Of a stretch of 64,000 nucleotides of DNA, positions 42,867-51,539 are shown piece by piece. The position numbers and the translations under genes were made by a program. The notes below the pieces were generated by a model. That model saw only the letters and a program-made list of their open reading frames with translations. It made no database searches and had not been told where the DNA came from. The stretch comes from JAKPUX01 sp964436305 (GTDB lineage: Bacteria > Zhuqueibacterota > Zhuqueibacteria > Residuimicrobiales > Residuimicrobiaceae), in assembly GCA_964436305.1 (NCBI GenBank), contig CAYTCI010000002.1, forward strand, positions 1 through 64,000, in the 5' to 3' direction. The first letter of the stretch is position 1. Every line of letters starts with the position of its first letter.

Positions 42867-43676
42867 GTGTCCAAATCGATGCTGCAGGCGCCGGTGATCG
42901 CGGTGAACGCGGCGGCTGCCGGGACGGTGCGGCTGACCCTCGAGGCGCCCATCTGGGCGGTGGCGGCGCATGCCGGCCATTTTGTCAATATCCAGGTGCC
43001 GCAGCGCAGTGATCTGCTCTGGCGGCGTCCTTTCAGCCTGCACCGCGCCGACCCGGCGCGCGGGACGATCGATCTGCTTGTCGCCGCCGCCGGCCGCGGC
43101 AGCCAGACCCTCGCCCGCTGCAAGGCCGGCGACCGGCTCGACACACTTGGCCTGCTCGGCAATACCTTTCCGCTCGATCCGGCGGCGCGCGAGATCATCA
43201 TGGTCGCCGGCGGAATCGGCATCGCCCCCTTTGATCTGCTGCTGCAGGATGCCGCGGCGATTCACTGCCGCAAGACCCTCTTTTATGGCGCCCGCAGCGG
43301 CGAGCACCTCTGCCGCAGCCCGCTTTGGGAGGAGTACGGTGTCGAACTCTGTCTCGCCACCGAGGACGGCAGTGTCGGCCACCACGGCCGGGTGCTGGAG
43401 CCGCTAAGGCGCTATCTCGGGGAGAATCAGGACCATGCCGGCCGGATCCTCTATGGCTGCGGCCCGACGCCGATGCTGTCTGCGCTGCGCACCCTCGCCC
43501 TGGAGACCGGGCTGAAGGGGTATATCTCCGTGGAGAATCTCATGGCCTGCGGCTTTGGCGCCTGCGTTGGCTGCCCGGTGGAGCTGGCGACGCCCCGGCC
43601 CGATGGGCAAAAGTATCTTCTGGCCTGCAAGGATGGTCCTGTCTTCCCCATTGAGGAGATCCTGCTGCATGACTGA
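42867..43676 (+). CDS. pyrK: Dihydroorotate dehydrogenase B electron-transfer subunit
   Basis: The 269-residue protein starts at GTG 42867 with AAGGAG 7 nt upstream. It has the FAD-binding ferredoxin-reductase fold: RRPFSLHRAD (FAD), MVAGGIGIAPF and YGCGPTPML (NAD-binding half). It ends with a [2Fe-2S] site, ACGFGACVGCPVEL plus a later Cys in LLACKDGPVF. PyrK passes electrons from the PyrD FMN to NAD+. It overlaps pyrD by 8 nt, confirming the class 1B enzyme. Confidence 0.96.
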   Translation: MSKSMLQAPVIAVNAAAAGTVRLTLEAPIWAVAAHAGHFVNIQVPQRSDLLWRRPFSLHRADPARGTIDLLVAAAGRGSQTLARCKAGDRLDTLGLLGNTFPLDPAAREIIMVAGGIGIAPFDLLLQDAAAIHCRKTLFYGARSGEHLCRSPLWEEYGVELCLATEDGSVGHHGRVLEPLRRYLGENQDHAGRILYGCGPTPMLSALRTLALETGLKGYISVENLMACGFGACVGCPVELATPRPDGQKYLLACKDGPVFPIEEILLHD

Positions 43677-44580
43677 CCTCTCCGTCCGGATCGGCGCGCT
43701 GCAGCTGGCCAATCCCGTTTTGACCGCCAGCGGCACCTTTGGCTATGGCAGCGAATTCGCCGATTTCATCGATATGAACCGGCTGGGCGGGATCATCACC
43801 AAGACGGTCACCATCGAAGCCCGGCCGGGCAACCCCGCGCCGCGGATTTGCGAAACCCCGGCGGGCATGCTCAATTCCATCGGTTTGCCGAATCTCGGCG
43901 TCGCCCGTTTCCTTGAGGAAAAGTGGCCCTTTCTGGCCACGCTGAACACCGCGGTGATCGTCAACGTCGCCGGCCGGAGCATGGATGATTTTGTCGCCGC
44001 CATCGAGGCGCTCGAGCCGGTGGCGGGGATAGCAGCGTATGAGTTGAACTATTCCTGCCCGAACGTCAAGGAGGGGGGGCTGGCCTTCAGCAGCGAGGCG
44101 CGGGTGGCAGCCGAATTGACCGGCAAGATCCGCGCGGTCACGCGCCGGCCGCTGATCGCCAAACTGACTCCGAACGTCACCCGCATCAGCGAGATCGGCC
44201 GTGCCTGCGAGTCCGCGGGTGCCGATGCCGTCTCGGCCATCAATACCCTGGTGGGCATGGCCGTAGACATCCGTACCCGCAAACCCCGGCTCGCCACGGT
44301 GACCGGCGGGCTCTCCGGACCGGCGATCCGGCCCGTGGCCCTGGCCAAGGTCTACGAACTGGTACAGGCCCTCGCCATCCCGGTGATTGGCATTGGCGGT
44401 ATCGCCACCGCGGCCGATGCCCTCGAATTCATCATCGCCGGGGCGGCCGCTGTGCAGATCGGTACGGCCGGATTTATGAATCCCGCCGCCGCAGTCGAGG
44501 TGGTGCAAGGGCTGGAGACGTTTTGCCGCCAGGAGGGGATCGGCAGCCTGACCGGGCTGCGCGGTTCCCTGCGGCTCTGA
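43669..44580 (+). CDS. pyrD: Dihydroorotate dehydrogenase B catalytic subunit
   Basis: From ATG 43669 the protein has 303 residues with the class 1B signatures: PVLTASGTFGYG, GGIITKTVTIEARPGNP, the catalytic-base cysteine in ELNYSCPNVKEGG (class 2 enzymes have Ser), and the FMN phosphate-binding IGIGGIATAADALEFI and AGAAAVQIGTAG. It oxidises dihydroorotate to orotate in pyrimidine synthesis, with electrons leaving through PyrK. Confidence 0.97.
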   Translation: MTDLSVRIGALQLANPVLTASGTFGYGSEFADFIDMNRLGGIITKTVTIEARPGNPAPRICETPAGMLNSIGLPNLGVARFLEEKWPFLATLNTAVIVNVAGRSMDDFVAAIEALEPVAGIAAYELNYSCPNVKEGGLAFSSEARVAAELTGKIRAVTRRPLIAKLTPNVTRISEIGRACESAGADAVSAINTLVGMAVDIRTRKPRLATVTGGLSGPAIRPVALAKVYELVQALAIPVIGIGGIATAADALEFIIAGAAAVQIGTAGFMNPAAAVEVVQGLETFCRQEGIGSLTGLRGSLRL

Positions 44581-44601
44581 TCTTGTGTGCTGGAGGCTGA
44601 C

Positions 44602-45081
44602 ATGAAACGGCGTGGTTTCGTGCTTTGCTCCCTTTTTCTGTTGATCGTGGCCTGCTATCCGAACACCCGCTGGTGGGATGTCGAGCCCACAGCGGAGCAA
44701 AAGGATGGGGCAGAAGCGGCCCGGCCGGCGGCCGCCGGGCATGACGAGCTCCGGGCCGAGCGCGGGCCAGTGCGTCTGCGCGAGACCGAGACCGGCATTG
44801 CCTCCTACATGGCCGATGAGATCAATGGCCGGATGACCGCCAACGGCGAACTCTACGATATGCGCCGGCTGACGGCCGCCCATCCCAGCCTGCCCTTCGG
44901 CACCATCGTCAGTGTCAAGAACCTCGCCAACAACAAGAGCGTGGAGGTGCGGATCAATGACCGCGGTCCCTATGTGCCCGGGCGCATTATCGACCTCTCC
45001 TTTCAGGCAGCCCGCGACCTCGAACTCGCCGAAAAGGGCAGCGGCATGGTCGAGATCAGAGTGATCCAGCTGCCGCATTGA
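44602..45081 (+). CDS. rlpA: RlpA-like septal lytic transglycosylase lipoprotein
   Basis: From ATG 44602 (GGAGG upstream) the protein has 159 residues. A lipoprotein signal ends LLIVAC, with Cys18 as the likely lipidation site. The C-terminal ~95 residues are the double-psi beta-barrel of RlpA: ETGIASYMADEINGRMTANGE, LPFGTIVSVKNL, VEVRINDRGPYVPGRIIDLS; the catalytic Asp and conserved RINDRGP are present. There is no SPOR domain. It cleaves denuded glycan strands or acts at the septum. The gene lies between pyrD and cdsA. Confidence 0.93.
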   Translation: MKRRGFVLCSLFLLIVACYPNTRWWDVEPTAEQKDGAEAARPAAAGHDELRAERGPVRLRETETGIASYMADEINGRMTANGELYDMRRLTAAHPSLPFGTIVSVKNLANNKSVEVRINDRGPYVPGRIIDLSFQAARDLELAEKGSGMVEIRVIQLPH

Positions 45082-45129
45082 CCCTGTGTGGCCTCCGCCC
45101 GGCTGCACCCTTACTCCGATGGAGGAACC

Positions 45130-45966
45130 TTGAATTACAAATCCTTTGGCATTCGCACCCTCGTCGCTCTGATCTTCGGTCCGCTCATTGTCCTTGCCGT
45201 CCTGAAAGGTGGACTGTGGTGGCTGACCTTTGTCCTGATCGTCTCGGTCCTCTCGGTCTTTGAATTCTATGGCCTGTCCCGCCACAAGGAGAGTATAGCC
45301 TATGTCGCGCCGGGACTGATCTGCGCTACCTTGCTGGTCATCTCCCTTTATTTTTACGACGTGCATCTGATCCTGCCGATCCTTCTGCTCTATCTGGTCG
45401 GCGTGCAATTCGCGGCGCTCTATCGCGGCAGCGGATCTGCATTGCTCGACACCTCGGTCAGCGCCTTTGCGGCCCTCTATTATCCACTCGCCTTTGGCAG
45501 CTTTATCCTCATCCGTGAACTGCCGGCTGCGCGTTTCGGGCTCGACAGCTCCCCTGCCGGCGGCTGGATCCTCGTCCTGATCTTCAGCATCTGGGTCTGC
45601 GACACCGCCGCCTACGTTGGCGGATCCTATCTCGGCCGCCACAAGTTGATGCCGCGCATCAGTCCGAACAAATCGATCGAAGGCTCACTGTTGGGCTTTC
45701 TCTTCGCCCTGCTCACGGCCTGGCTCTGCCATCATTGGTTCGTGCGCGGGCTGCAACTGCATGATTCCCTGGTGATCGGCGCCATCGGCGGCAGCCTGGG
45801 GCAGTACGGTGACCTCTTTGAGTCGATGTTCAAGCGCGATGCCGGGGTCAAGGATTCCTCGCACCTCATTCCGGGACATGGCGGGATCCTGGACCGCTTC
45901 GACAGCCTGACCATCACGGCGCCGGTGGTCTATCTCTATCTGTATCTGCGTTTCTTCGCGTTTTAG
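45130..45966 (+). CDS. cdsA: Phosphatidate cytidylyltransferase
   Basis: I use TTG 45130, with GGAGG five bases upstream; GTG 45088 would add 14 residues but has no ribosome site. The ~278-residue protein has about seven membrane spans and the CDP-DAG synthase signature ESMFKRDAGVKDSSHLIPGHGG followed by ILDRFDSL (split here). It makes CDP-diacylglycerol from phosphatidic acid and CTP in the inner membrane. PssA, encoded at 53692, uses the product. A bidirectional terminator follows. Confidence 0.95.
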   Translation: MNYKSFGIRTLVALIFGPLIVLAVLKGGLWWLTFVLIVSVLSVFEFYGLSRHKESIAYVAPGLICATLLVISLYFYDVHLILPILLLYLVGVQFAALYRGSGSALLDTSVSAFAALYYPLAFGSFILIRELPAARFGLDSSPAGGWILVLIFSIWVCDTAAYVGGSYLGRHKLMPRISPNKSIEGSLLGFLFALLTAWLCHHWFVRGLQLHDSLVIGAIGGSLGQYGDLFESMFKRDAGVKDSSHLIPGHGGILDRFDSLTITAPVVYLYLYLRFFAF

Positions 45967-45982
45967 CTTTCAGGGGGTCCGG

Positions 45983-46014
45983 AAAGCCAGGCGGCTGTGC
46001 GAACGCCTGGCTTT
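45983..46014. terminator. Bidirectional terminator between cdsA and the M55 peptidase gene
   Basis: AAAGCCAGGCG (45983-45993) and CGCCTGGCTTT (46004-46014) form a perfect 11-bp stem with a 10-nt loop. The TTT ends on each strand suit the convergent genes on both sides, although the T runs are short. Confidence 0.65.
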
Positions 46015-46043
46015 GTCGTTTCAGGAGGGGAGAGAGCCGGGGG

Positions 46044-46862
46044 TCAAACCGACCTGGCAAGGCGGAAGAGGGCGAGAAAGTGGCGGTACAGGCCGGGATA
46101 ATCGTCCGGATGGCAGAGGACGCTGCGCCCGCCGCTGCGCTCCGCGCCCGGCAGCAGCATCGCAGCCTCGGCCATCTCCGCCTTGGGAAAGGCATATTCG
46201 AGGGTCAGGGGCGGTGCAAAGCGGAGCGGCTGGTGGCTCGAAATGGTCCGGACAGCGGCTTCCGCCTCCCGGCGAATCGCGGCAAGGCTTGTCTGATAGG
46301 GCTCGCAAACAGCGCAGTTGCGGCCGCGTCCCTCCTTGACGGCCACAGCGGCCACGCCGGGGAGAAGGGCGCGCGCTTCCGTGACCAGGGCGCGGTCGCC
46401 GGTCACCAGCAGGGCGGGCACACCGTAATAGCCGGCCAGGCCGGCGTTAAGCCCGAATTCACCAACGTGCACGCCGTTAATACGGATCGCCTCGACGTAG
46501 GAGTAGGCCCAGGTGTGCTCGAGGATTGCCAGCGGGGTGCCGAAGGCGGCGTGATAACCGAGGAAGAAAGCACCGGCGCAGGAACCATCGATCTCCTGCA
46601 TCATCGAGAAGGGCTTGCCGGGTCCGGATACCAGGCGGGCGACGGGATGGAGGCGGTCCACCGGCAGATTGGCCATGTTGTTGTGGGAGTCGTTGACGAT
46701 CACCTCGGTCGCTCCGCCGGCCACTGCACCCTCGATGGCCGCGTTGACCTCGGCGACCATCCAGCCGCGCGCCATCTCATACTCCCGGGTGGCCGGGTCG
46801 ACGTGCTCGCGCAGGACCACGCCGTTGACACCCTCCATATCTGCAGTGATGTAGATCTTCAT
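46044..46862 (-). CDS. M55-family D-aminopeptidase (DppA-like)
   Basis: The 272-residue protein matches DppA zinc D-aminopeptidases. The DxE zinc motif is Asp8-Glu10 (ITADMEGVNG), with His60 (NDSHNNM), His104 (GYHAAFG) and the later HTWAYS and VGEFGLNA segments, at nearly the same positions as in Bacillus subtilis DppA. It releases N-terminal D-amino acids, for instance from cell-wall peptides. It follows the M29 peptidase gene on the same strand by 33 bp, so the two form a peptide-degrading pair. Confidence 0.93.
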   Translation of the reverse strand: MKIYITADMEGVNGVVLREHVDPATREYEMARGWMVAEVNAAIEGAVAGGATEVIVNDSHNNMANLPVDRLHPVARLVSGPGKPFSMMQEIDGSCAGAFFLGYHAAFGTPLAILEHTWAYSYVEAIRINGVHVGEFGLNAGLAGYYGVPALLVTGDRALVTEARALLPGVAAVAVKEGRGRNCAVCEPYQTSLAAIRREAEAAVRTISSHQPLRFAPPLTLEYAFPKAEMAEAAMLLPGAERSGGRSVLCHPDDYPGLYRHFLALFRLARSV

Positions 46863-46895
46863 ATCTCCTCCGATCGGCCGGTCCCGGCGGCTCCG

Positions 46896-47852
46896 CTACA
46901 TCAGGACCAGCTTGCCATGTTCGAGAATTTTACGCCCATCGATAGCCACGCTGGCCTGGTAGACGATGGCATCCAGATGGATGGGCACATCATTGGTGCC
47001 GCCGAATGAGAGGTTGTTGCCGATCGCGATATGGATGGTGCCATGCACCTTTTCATCCTCGAGGGCGTAGCCGCTGAGGCGGGCGCTCTCGTTGGTGCCG
47101 ATGCCGAATTCCGCGATCAGACGGCTTTCGGGGCCGAAGGGCGCCAGCCGGCGGCGGAGACGATTGGCTGCCGCACCGCCGGCGATGCGCACCACGCGGC
47201 CATCCTGGATGTGCAGGACCGTGCGCTCGCGGTCATCGGGTTGCACCCCCATACCGCTGTCGACAACCACCTCGCCGGTGGTGCCGGCGAATTCGGGTGC
47301 GAGTGAGGCCTCTCCGGCCGGCAGGTTGGAGAAGGCCCCGGGCTGGGTCACCTCGCCGGTATCGGCATAGCCTTTGGCCCGGGCCGCGGCGATGCGCAGC
47401 CGGGTGCCGTTGGGCGCCGAGATCTCGATCTGGCGGGCGATGGTCAGGATGTCGGCGAGCTTGCGACTGAGCCGGTCAATGCGGGCGAAATCCATCTCGG
47501 CAATGCGGGCGAAGGTGTCGTTGGTGATGGCCGGCATGGTGATGCAGCGCGCTCCCTGCCGGCACGCCTCGCGGCGGCTGGCACTGTGGGAAATCGAGGT
47601 GGAGGTCAGCGCGAGGATGACGTTCATCTCGAGCATCAGCCGCTCCACCGGCCCGCAGAGGGCATTGTGCTGGAGATAGTCACGACCCACCTGGAGCAGG
47701 TGGACGTGCGCGGTCTTTTTTTCAGCAGCGGTAAAGAGGAGGTGGGCCAGGTCGAGGTAGGGTTCATCGGCGATGATCAGGATGGCCTCGCCCTTGCGGA
47801 GATCGAGCGCACGGCTGACCACGATATGCGCCGCTTTTTCCAGTTTGTTCAT
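46896..47852 (-). CDS. M29-type aminopeptidase (leucyl aminopeptidase family)
   Basis: From ATG 47852 the protein has 318 residues. An in-frame ATG at 47933 lies upstream of the promoter found at 47918-47890, so the shorter form is preferred. Motifs of aminopeptidase T-like enzymes are GTRLRIAAARAKG, FSNLPAGEASLAPEF (metal-binding Glu), LIAEFGIGTNESAR (second Glu), and HGTIHIAIGNNLSFGGTNDVPIHLDAI with the histidines and Asp (split motif). It is cytoplasmic and probably removes N-terminal hydrophobic residues. The N-terminal half is shorter than in aminopeptidase T. Confidence 0.88.
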   Translation of the reverse strand: MNKLEKAAHIVVSRALDLRKGEAILIIADEPYLDLAHLLFTAAEKKTAHVHLLQVGRDYLQHNALCGPVERLMLEMNVILALTSTSISHSASRREACRQGARCITMPAITNDTFARIAEMDFARIDRLSRKLADILTIARQIEISAPNGTRLRIAAARAKGYADTGEVTQPGAFSNLPAGEASLAPEFAGTTGEVVVDSGMGVQPDDRERTVLHIQDGRVVRIAGGAAANRLRRRLAPFGPESRLIAEFGIGTNESARLSGYALEDEKVHGTIHIAIGNNLSFGGTNDVPIHLDAIVYQASVAIDGRKILEHGKLVLM

Positions 47853-47889
47853 GTGGGTTGACTTGTCCAATAATTCTGCCGGCCGCCGC

Positions 47890-47918
47890 AACATAGCAAT
47901 AATATGAGAAAAGGTCAA
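47890..47918 (-). promoter_or_regulatory. Promoter for the M29/M55 peptidase pair, TTGACC-17-TATGTT
   Basis: On the minus strand TTGACC (47918-47913), a 17-bp spacer and TATGTT (47895-47890). Initiation near 47883 puts the start codon at 47852. Confidence 0.6.
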
Positions 47919-47996
47919 GTGAAAAATCGTCATCCTGGGCGAGCGGCCGCTGCGGAGGCGGGGGAGAGCGGGCCGGCCAACCAGGCCACTTTTATA

Positions 47997-48025
47997 TTGT
48001 ATTTGCCCGGCATATTCTGTATATT
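47997..48025 (+). promoter_or_regulatory. Promoter for the ecfT-led gene run, TTGTAT-17-TATATT
   Basis: TTGTAT (47997-48002), a 17-bp spacer and TATATT (48020-48025), 25 bp before the ecfT ATG. Confidence 0.6.
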
Positions 48026-48050
48026 TCCGTGATTTAACCGACAGTTAATT

Positions 48051-48848
48051 ATGGCCTTTTTCAACGATATCACCCTTGGTCAATATTATCCGGCTGTCTC
48101 GTTTCTCCATCGGCTCGATCCGCGCAGCAAACTGGCGGCGGCCTTTTGCCTGATGGGCGGACTGCTGTTGACCTATGATCCCTACGTCCTGGCGGGGATG
48201 GCCGGACTCTTTCTCATTGCGGCGCGCAGTGGCAAAATCCCCCTCCCGCTGCTGATGAGGAACCTCCGTCCCTTCCTCTGGCTCTTTGCCCTGACCTGGA
48301 TCATCCATCTGCTCTGGAGTGATGGGCAGGTGCTCTGGGTGGTGCCCGGGACCGCTCTGGTCATCACCCGGGAGGGCGCGTCGCTCGGCGGGATCTATGT
48401 GGTGCGGCTGGGGCTGCTGATTCTCTATGCCGCTCTGCTCACCCTCTGTACCTCACCGCTGGAGCTGACGGATGCCCTGGAGCGTTTGTCGCGGCCGCTG
48501 AAACGCTTCGGCGTGCCGACCCATGAACTGAGCCTGATGTTGACCCTCTCACTGCGCTTTATTCCGACGCTGCTCGAGGAGGCCCAGCGCATCCGCAATG
48601 CCCAGCTTTCGCGCGGTGCGCGCTTTACCGGCTCCCTGCGCCATCGCGTCCGCAGCCTGCTGCCGCTGCTCGTGCCGCTCTTCGTCTCCGCCTTCCGCCG
48701 GGCCGACGAACTGGCGCTGGCGATGGATGCCCGCTGTTATAGTGGCGGCGAGGGACGGAGCGTCTACACCCGGCTCCATTTTGCCTCGGCCGATTATCTG
48801 GTGATGACCGGTTCCCTGCTCTTCTTCACCCTTTGCATCTGGCTTTGA
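48051..48848 (+). CDS. Energy-coupling factor transporter transmembrane protein EcfT
   Basis: The 265-residue protein has about five membrane spans and the EcfT/CbiQ pattern: YYPAVSFLHRLDPRSKLAA at the start and the ATPase-coupling helices with RIRNAQLSRGARFTG and ADELALAMDARCY (the two Ala-Arg-Gly-type motifs). EcfT links vitamin-binding S-components to the EcfA ATPases. Neither S-component nor EcfA is encoded nearby, so it must pair with subunits elsewhere. truA follows 6 bp downstream. Confidence 0.92.
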   Translation: MAFFNDITLGQYYPAVSFLHRLDPRSKLAAAFCLMGGLLLTYDPYVLAGMAGLFLIAARSGKIPLPLLMRNLRPFLWLFALTWIIHLLWSDGQVLWVVPGTALVITREGASLGGIYVVRLGLLILYAALLTLCTSPLELTDALERLSRPLKRFGVPTHELSLMLTLSLRFIPTLLEEAQRIRNAQLSRGARFTGSLRHRVRSLLPLLVPLFVSAFRRADELALAMDARCYSGGEGRSVYTRLHFASADYLVMTGSLLFFTLCIWL

Positions 48849-48854
48849 GACGGC

Positions 48855-49619
48855 GTGCGCAATATCAGGCTGACATTGGAATACGACGGCAGCGCCTTTT
48901 GCGGCTGGCAGTTCCAGCCCGGGCAGCGTTCGGTGCAGGGCGCGCTGGAGGAGGCCCTCGGCCGTCTCACCCAGAGCAGAACCCCGGTGATCGCCGCCGG
49001 GCGGACCGATGCCGGCGTTCACGCCCTTGGTCAGGTGGCCAATTTCCATACGGCGAGCGAACTACCGGTCGAGACCTTTGTCCGCGGTGCCAATGCCCTG
49101 CTCCCGGCCGATGTGCGGGTGATCGCCGGAGAGGAGGCGGCTGCCGGGTTCAATGCCCGTTATGATGCCATCAGCCGGGCCTATCGTTACCGGATCGTAA
49201 CCCGTCCGCTGGCCGTCGGGCGGCAGTATGCCTGGTTTCTGCCGCTGCAGCTGGATCTGGCGGCGATGCAGGCGGCCGCCACGGCCTTGCTCGGCGTGCA
49301 TGATTTCGTCTCCTTCTGCCACAGCGGTACGGAGCTGGAGCATCACCGTTGTCAGGTTTATGAAGCCGGCTGGCGCCACGAGCAGGAATCCTTCATCTTC
49401 GAAATCCGCGCCAACCGCTTCGTCCACAATATGGTGCGGATCATCGCCGGCACCTGTGTCGAGATCGGCCGCGGGGCGCTGGCCCGCGAAGCGATGGCGG
49501 AGATCCTCGCCGCCCGCGACCGCTGCGCGGCGGGACGCACCGCCCCGGCGCATGGCCTCTTTCTGTTGCAGATTCTCTATCCATCCGATATCCACCCCTT
49601 GCCAAAGGAGCAAACATGA
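48855..49619 (+). CDS. truA: tRNA pseudouridine(38-40) synthase
   Basis: The 254-residue protein starts at GTG 48855 and begins RNIRLTLEYDGSAFCGWQ. The catalytic Asp52 is in AAGRTDAGVHALGQVANF. The C-terminal NRFVHNMVRIIAGTCVEIG is the second conserved motif. It isomerises uridines 38-40 in the anticodon arm. Its stop overlaps the next gene's ATG by 4 nt. Confidence 0.96.
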   Translation: MRNIRLTLEYDGSAFCGWQFQPGQRSVQGALEEALGRLTQSRTPVIAAGRTDAGVHALGQVANFHTASELPVETFVRGANALLPADVRVIAGEEAAAGFNARYDAISRAYRYRIVTRPLAVGRQYAWFLPLQLDLAAMQAAATALLGVHDFVSFCHSGTELEHHRCQVYEAGWRHEQESFIFEIRANRFVHNMVRIIAGTCVEIGRGALAREAMAEILAARDRCAAGRTAPAHGLFLLQILYPSDIHPLPKEQT

Positions 49620-50269
49620 AATTCTTCATCGATACCGCCAACCTCGAAGAGATCCAAAAGGCGATGGCCCTTGGCGTCGCGGACGGTGTCACCACCAATC
49701 CCACCCTCGTCGCCCGCGAGAGCGGCAAGCCGGAGGAGATTTATCGCGCCATCTGCGGCCTGATCGAAGGACCGGTCTGCGCCGAGGTGATCAGTCTCGA
49801 CAGCGAAGGGATCATCCGCGAGGGGCGGGAACTGGCCAAAATCGCCGCCAATATCGTCGTCAAGATTCCGGTGACCCGGGAAGGCCTGATCGCCGTCAAG
49901 GTGCTCGAAGGAGAGGGCATCCACACCCTGGTGACCCTGATCTTCAGCCCGCTGCAGGCCCTGCTGGCCGCCAAGGCGGGGGCCTCGTTCGTCTGCCCCT
50001 TCGTCGGCCGCCTCGATGATACCGGCCAGGTGGGCATGGAGCTGGTCGAGCAGATCCTCGCCATCTACGCCAATTATGACTTTCCGACCGAGATTATCGT
50101 CGCCAGCATCCGCAATCCGCTGCACGTCCTGGATGCCGCGACCATGGGCGCCCATATCGCCACGATCCCCCTCAAGGTGATCGAACAGCTGGTCAAGCAC
50201 CCGCTTACCGATGTGGGCATTCAGCTCTTTCTCAAGGATTGGGAGAGCGTCAAGAAGCGTCAATCCTGA
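49616..50269 (+). CDS. Transaldolase, fructose-6-phosphate aldolase-like (Fsa/TalC type)
   Basis: The 217-residue protein is the short type of transaldolase. MKFFIDTANLEEIQKAMALG, the TTNPTLVARESG motif and the Schiff-base Lys83 in NIVVKIPVTREGL are present, with SFVCPFVGRLDD and ASIRNPLHVLDAA later. At this length it belongs to the TalC/Fsa subfamily, which serves either as transaldolase in the pentose phosphate pathway or as fructose-6-phosphate aldolase; the sequence alone does not decide. Translationally coupled to truA. Confidence 0.94.
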   Translation: MKFFIDTANLEEIQKAMALGVADGVTTNPTLVARESGKPEEIYRAICGLIEGPVCAEVISLDSEGIIREGRELAKIAANIVVKIPVTREGLIAVKVLEGEGIHTLVTLIFSPLQALLAAKAGASFVCPFVGRLDDTGQVGMELVEQILAIYANYDFPTEIIVASIRNPLHVLDAATMGAHIATIPLKVIEQLVKHPLTDVGIQLFLKDWESVKKRQS

Positions 50270-50285
50270 GGCCTGGTGACGACGG

Positions 50286-51539
50286 ATGCCGTATAAACCG
50301 ATGACAACAGGTCGGCCCGCCGCCTTCATCCGGCCGCTGACGAGCCGCCGGCGCGGGCAATTGGCCCTATTGGCCGGCTGGCTGGTCTGCCTTGCCTTTG
50401 CCGTTCCAGCCGCCCGGGCCCAATCGAGGATCTGGAGCACCAGCGAGCGCCGCGGGCCGGCTGGCGATGGGAGCGAGGCCACCGTTCAGGAGCAGATCGC
50501 CAATTCACGCCACAACGCTATCACCCGGGCGGTGGCCGAGGTCAGCCCGGCGGTGGTGGGCATCAATGTGGTGCAGGTGCGGCGCTATTATCCCAGCTCA
50601 CCCTTCGATGACGATCCCTTTTTCCGGCAGTTCTTCAAGAACAATCCGGTGGAAAAACGAGTGAAGAGCCTGGGGTCCGGTTTTATCATCTCGCGCGAGG
50701 GCTATATCCTCACCAACCAGCACGTGGTGGCGGATGCGACCGAGATCATCGTCACCCGCACCGGCGGCAAACAGTATGTCGCCAGCAAGGTGGGCGAGGA
50801 CTATATCTCGGATGTCGCCATCCTCAAGATCGAGGGCACCAACTTCCCCAGCGTGCTGCTGGGGGATTCGGACGACGTCGTCATCGGCGAATGGGCTATC
50901 GCCCTCGGCGACCCCTTTGGCCTCTTTGACATCGGCTCCAAGGCCACCGTCACCGTGGGGGTGATCAGCGCCACCGACCGCGATTTTGGCCGGCGCGAGG
51001 ACGACCGCATCATGGAGGACATGATCCAGACCGACGCCGCGATCAACGCCGGCAACAGCGGCGGCCCCCTTGTCAACTGCAATGGTGAGGTGATCGGCAT
51101 CAATACCTGGATCCTCTCGAATACCGGCACCAATTCCGGCATTGGTTTCGCCTTGCCGGTCAACCGGGTCAAGCGCATCCTCGACGACCTGATCAATTAT
51201 GGCAAGGTCGAGCGGCGCTGGTACACCGGGCTGCGCTACGAGGCGATGTCGCTGGCCACGGCGCGTTACCTCGGACTGGCGCGCCGCCACGGGGTGATCA
51301 TCTCGGAGGTTGAGCCCGACAGCCCGGCCGCCCGCGGCGGCCTGCAGATCGGCGATGTCATCATGGGCATCAACGGCAAGGAGGTCGAGGAGTTCGAGGA
51401 CGTCAAGGGGATTATCGACGGACTGGACCTGAAGCGGGGGGATACGCTGGTCTTTCGCATTTATCGCGGACAGCGCTATCTCAATCTTGGCATTCAGCTG
51501 GAGTATCGCGACGCCAGGACAAGAGGGCAAAACCGATGA
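50286..51539 (+). CDS. Trypsin-like periplasmic serine protease with one PDZ domain (HtrA/Deg family)
   Basis: The 417-residue protein has a signal peptide with a long basic N-region ending near AARAQS. The protease domain carries the triad His146 (LTNQHVVADA), Asp176 (ISDVAILKIEG) and Ser258 (AGNSGGPLVN). A single PDZ domain (~315-405, DSPAARGGLQIGDVIMGING) follows, as in DegS. It degrades misfolded envelope proteins or acts in a stress cascade. The stop overlaps the purB ATG by 4 nt, an unusual coupling. Confidence 0.94.
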   Translation: MPYKPMTTGRPAAFIRPLTSRRRGQLALLAGWLVCLAFAVPAARAQSRIWSTSERRGPAGDGSEATVQEQIANSRHNAITRAVAEVSPAVVGINVVQVRRYYPSSPFDDDPFFRQFFKNNPVEKRVKSLGSGFIISREGYILTNQHVVADATEIIVTRTGGKQYVASKVGEDYISDVAILKIEGTNFPSVLLGDSDDVVIGEWAIALGDPFGLFDIGSKATVTVGVISATDRDFGRREDDRIMEDMIQTDAAINAGNSGGPLVNCNGEVIGINTWILSNTGTNSGIGFALPVNRVKRILDDLINYGKVERRWYTGLRYEAMSLATARYLGLARRHGVIISEVEPDSPAARGGLQIGDVIMGINGKEVEEFEDVKGIIDGLDLKRGDTLVFRIYRGQRYLNLGIQLEYRDARTRGQNR

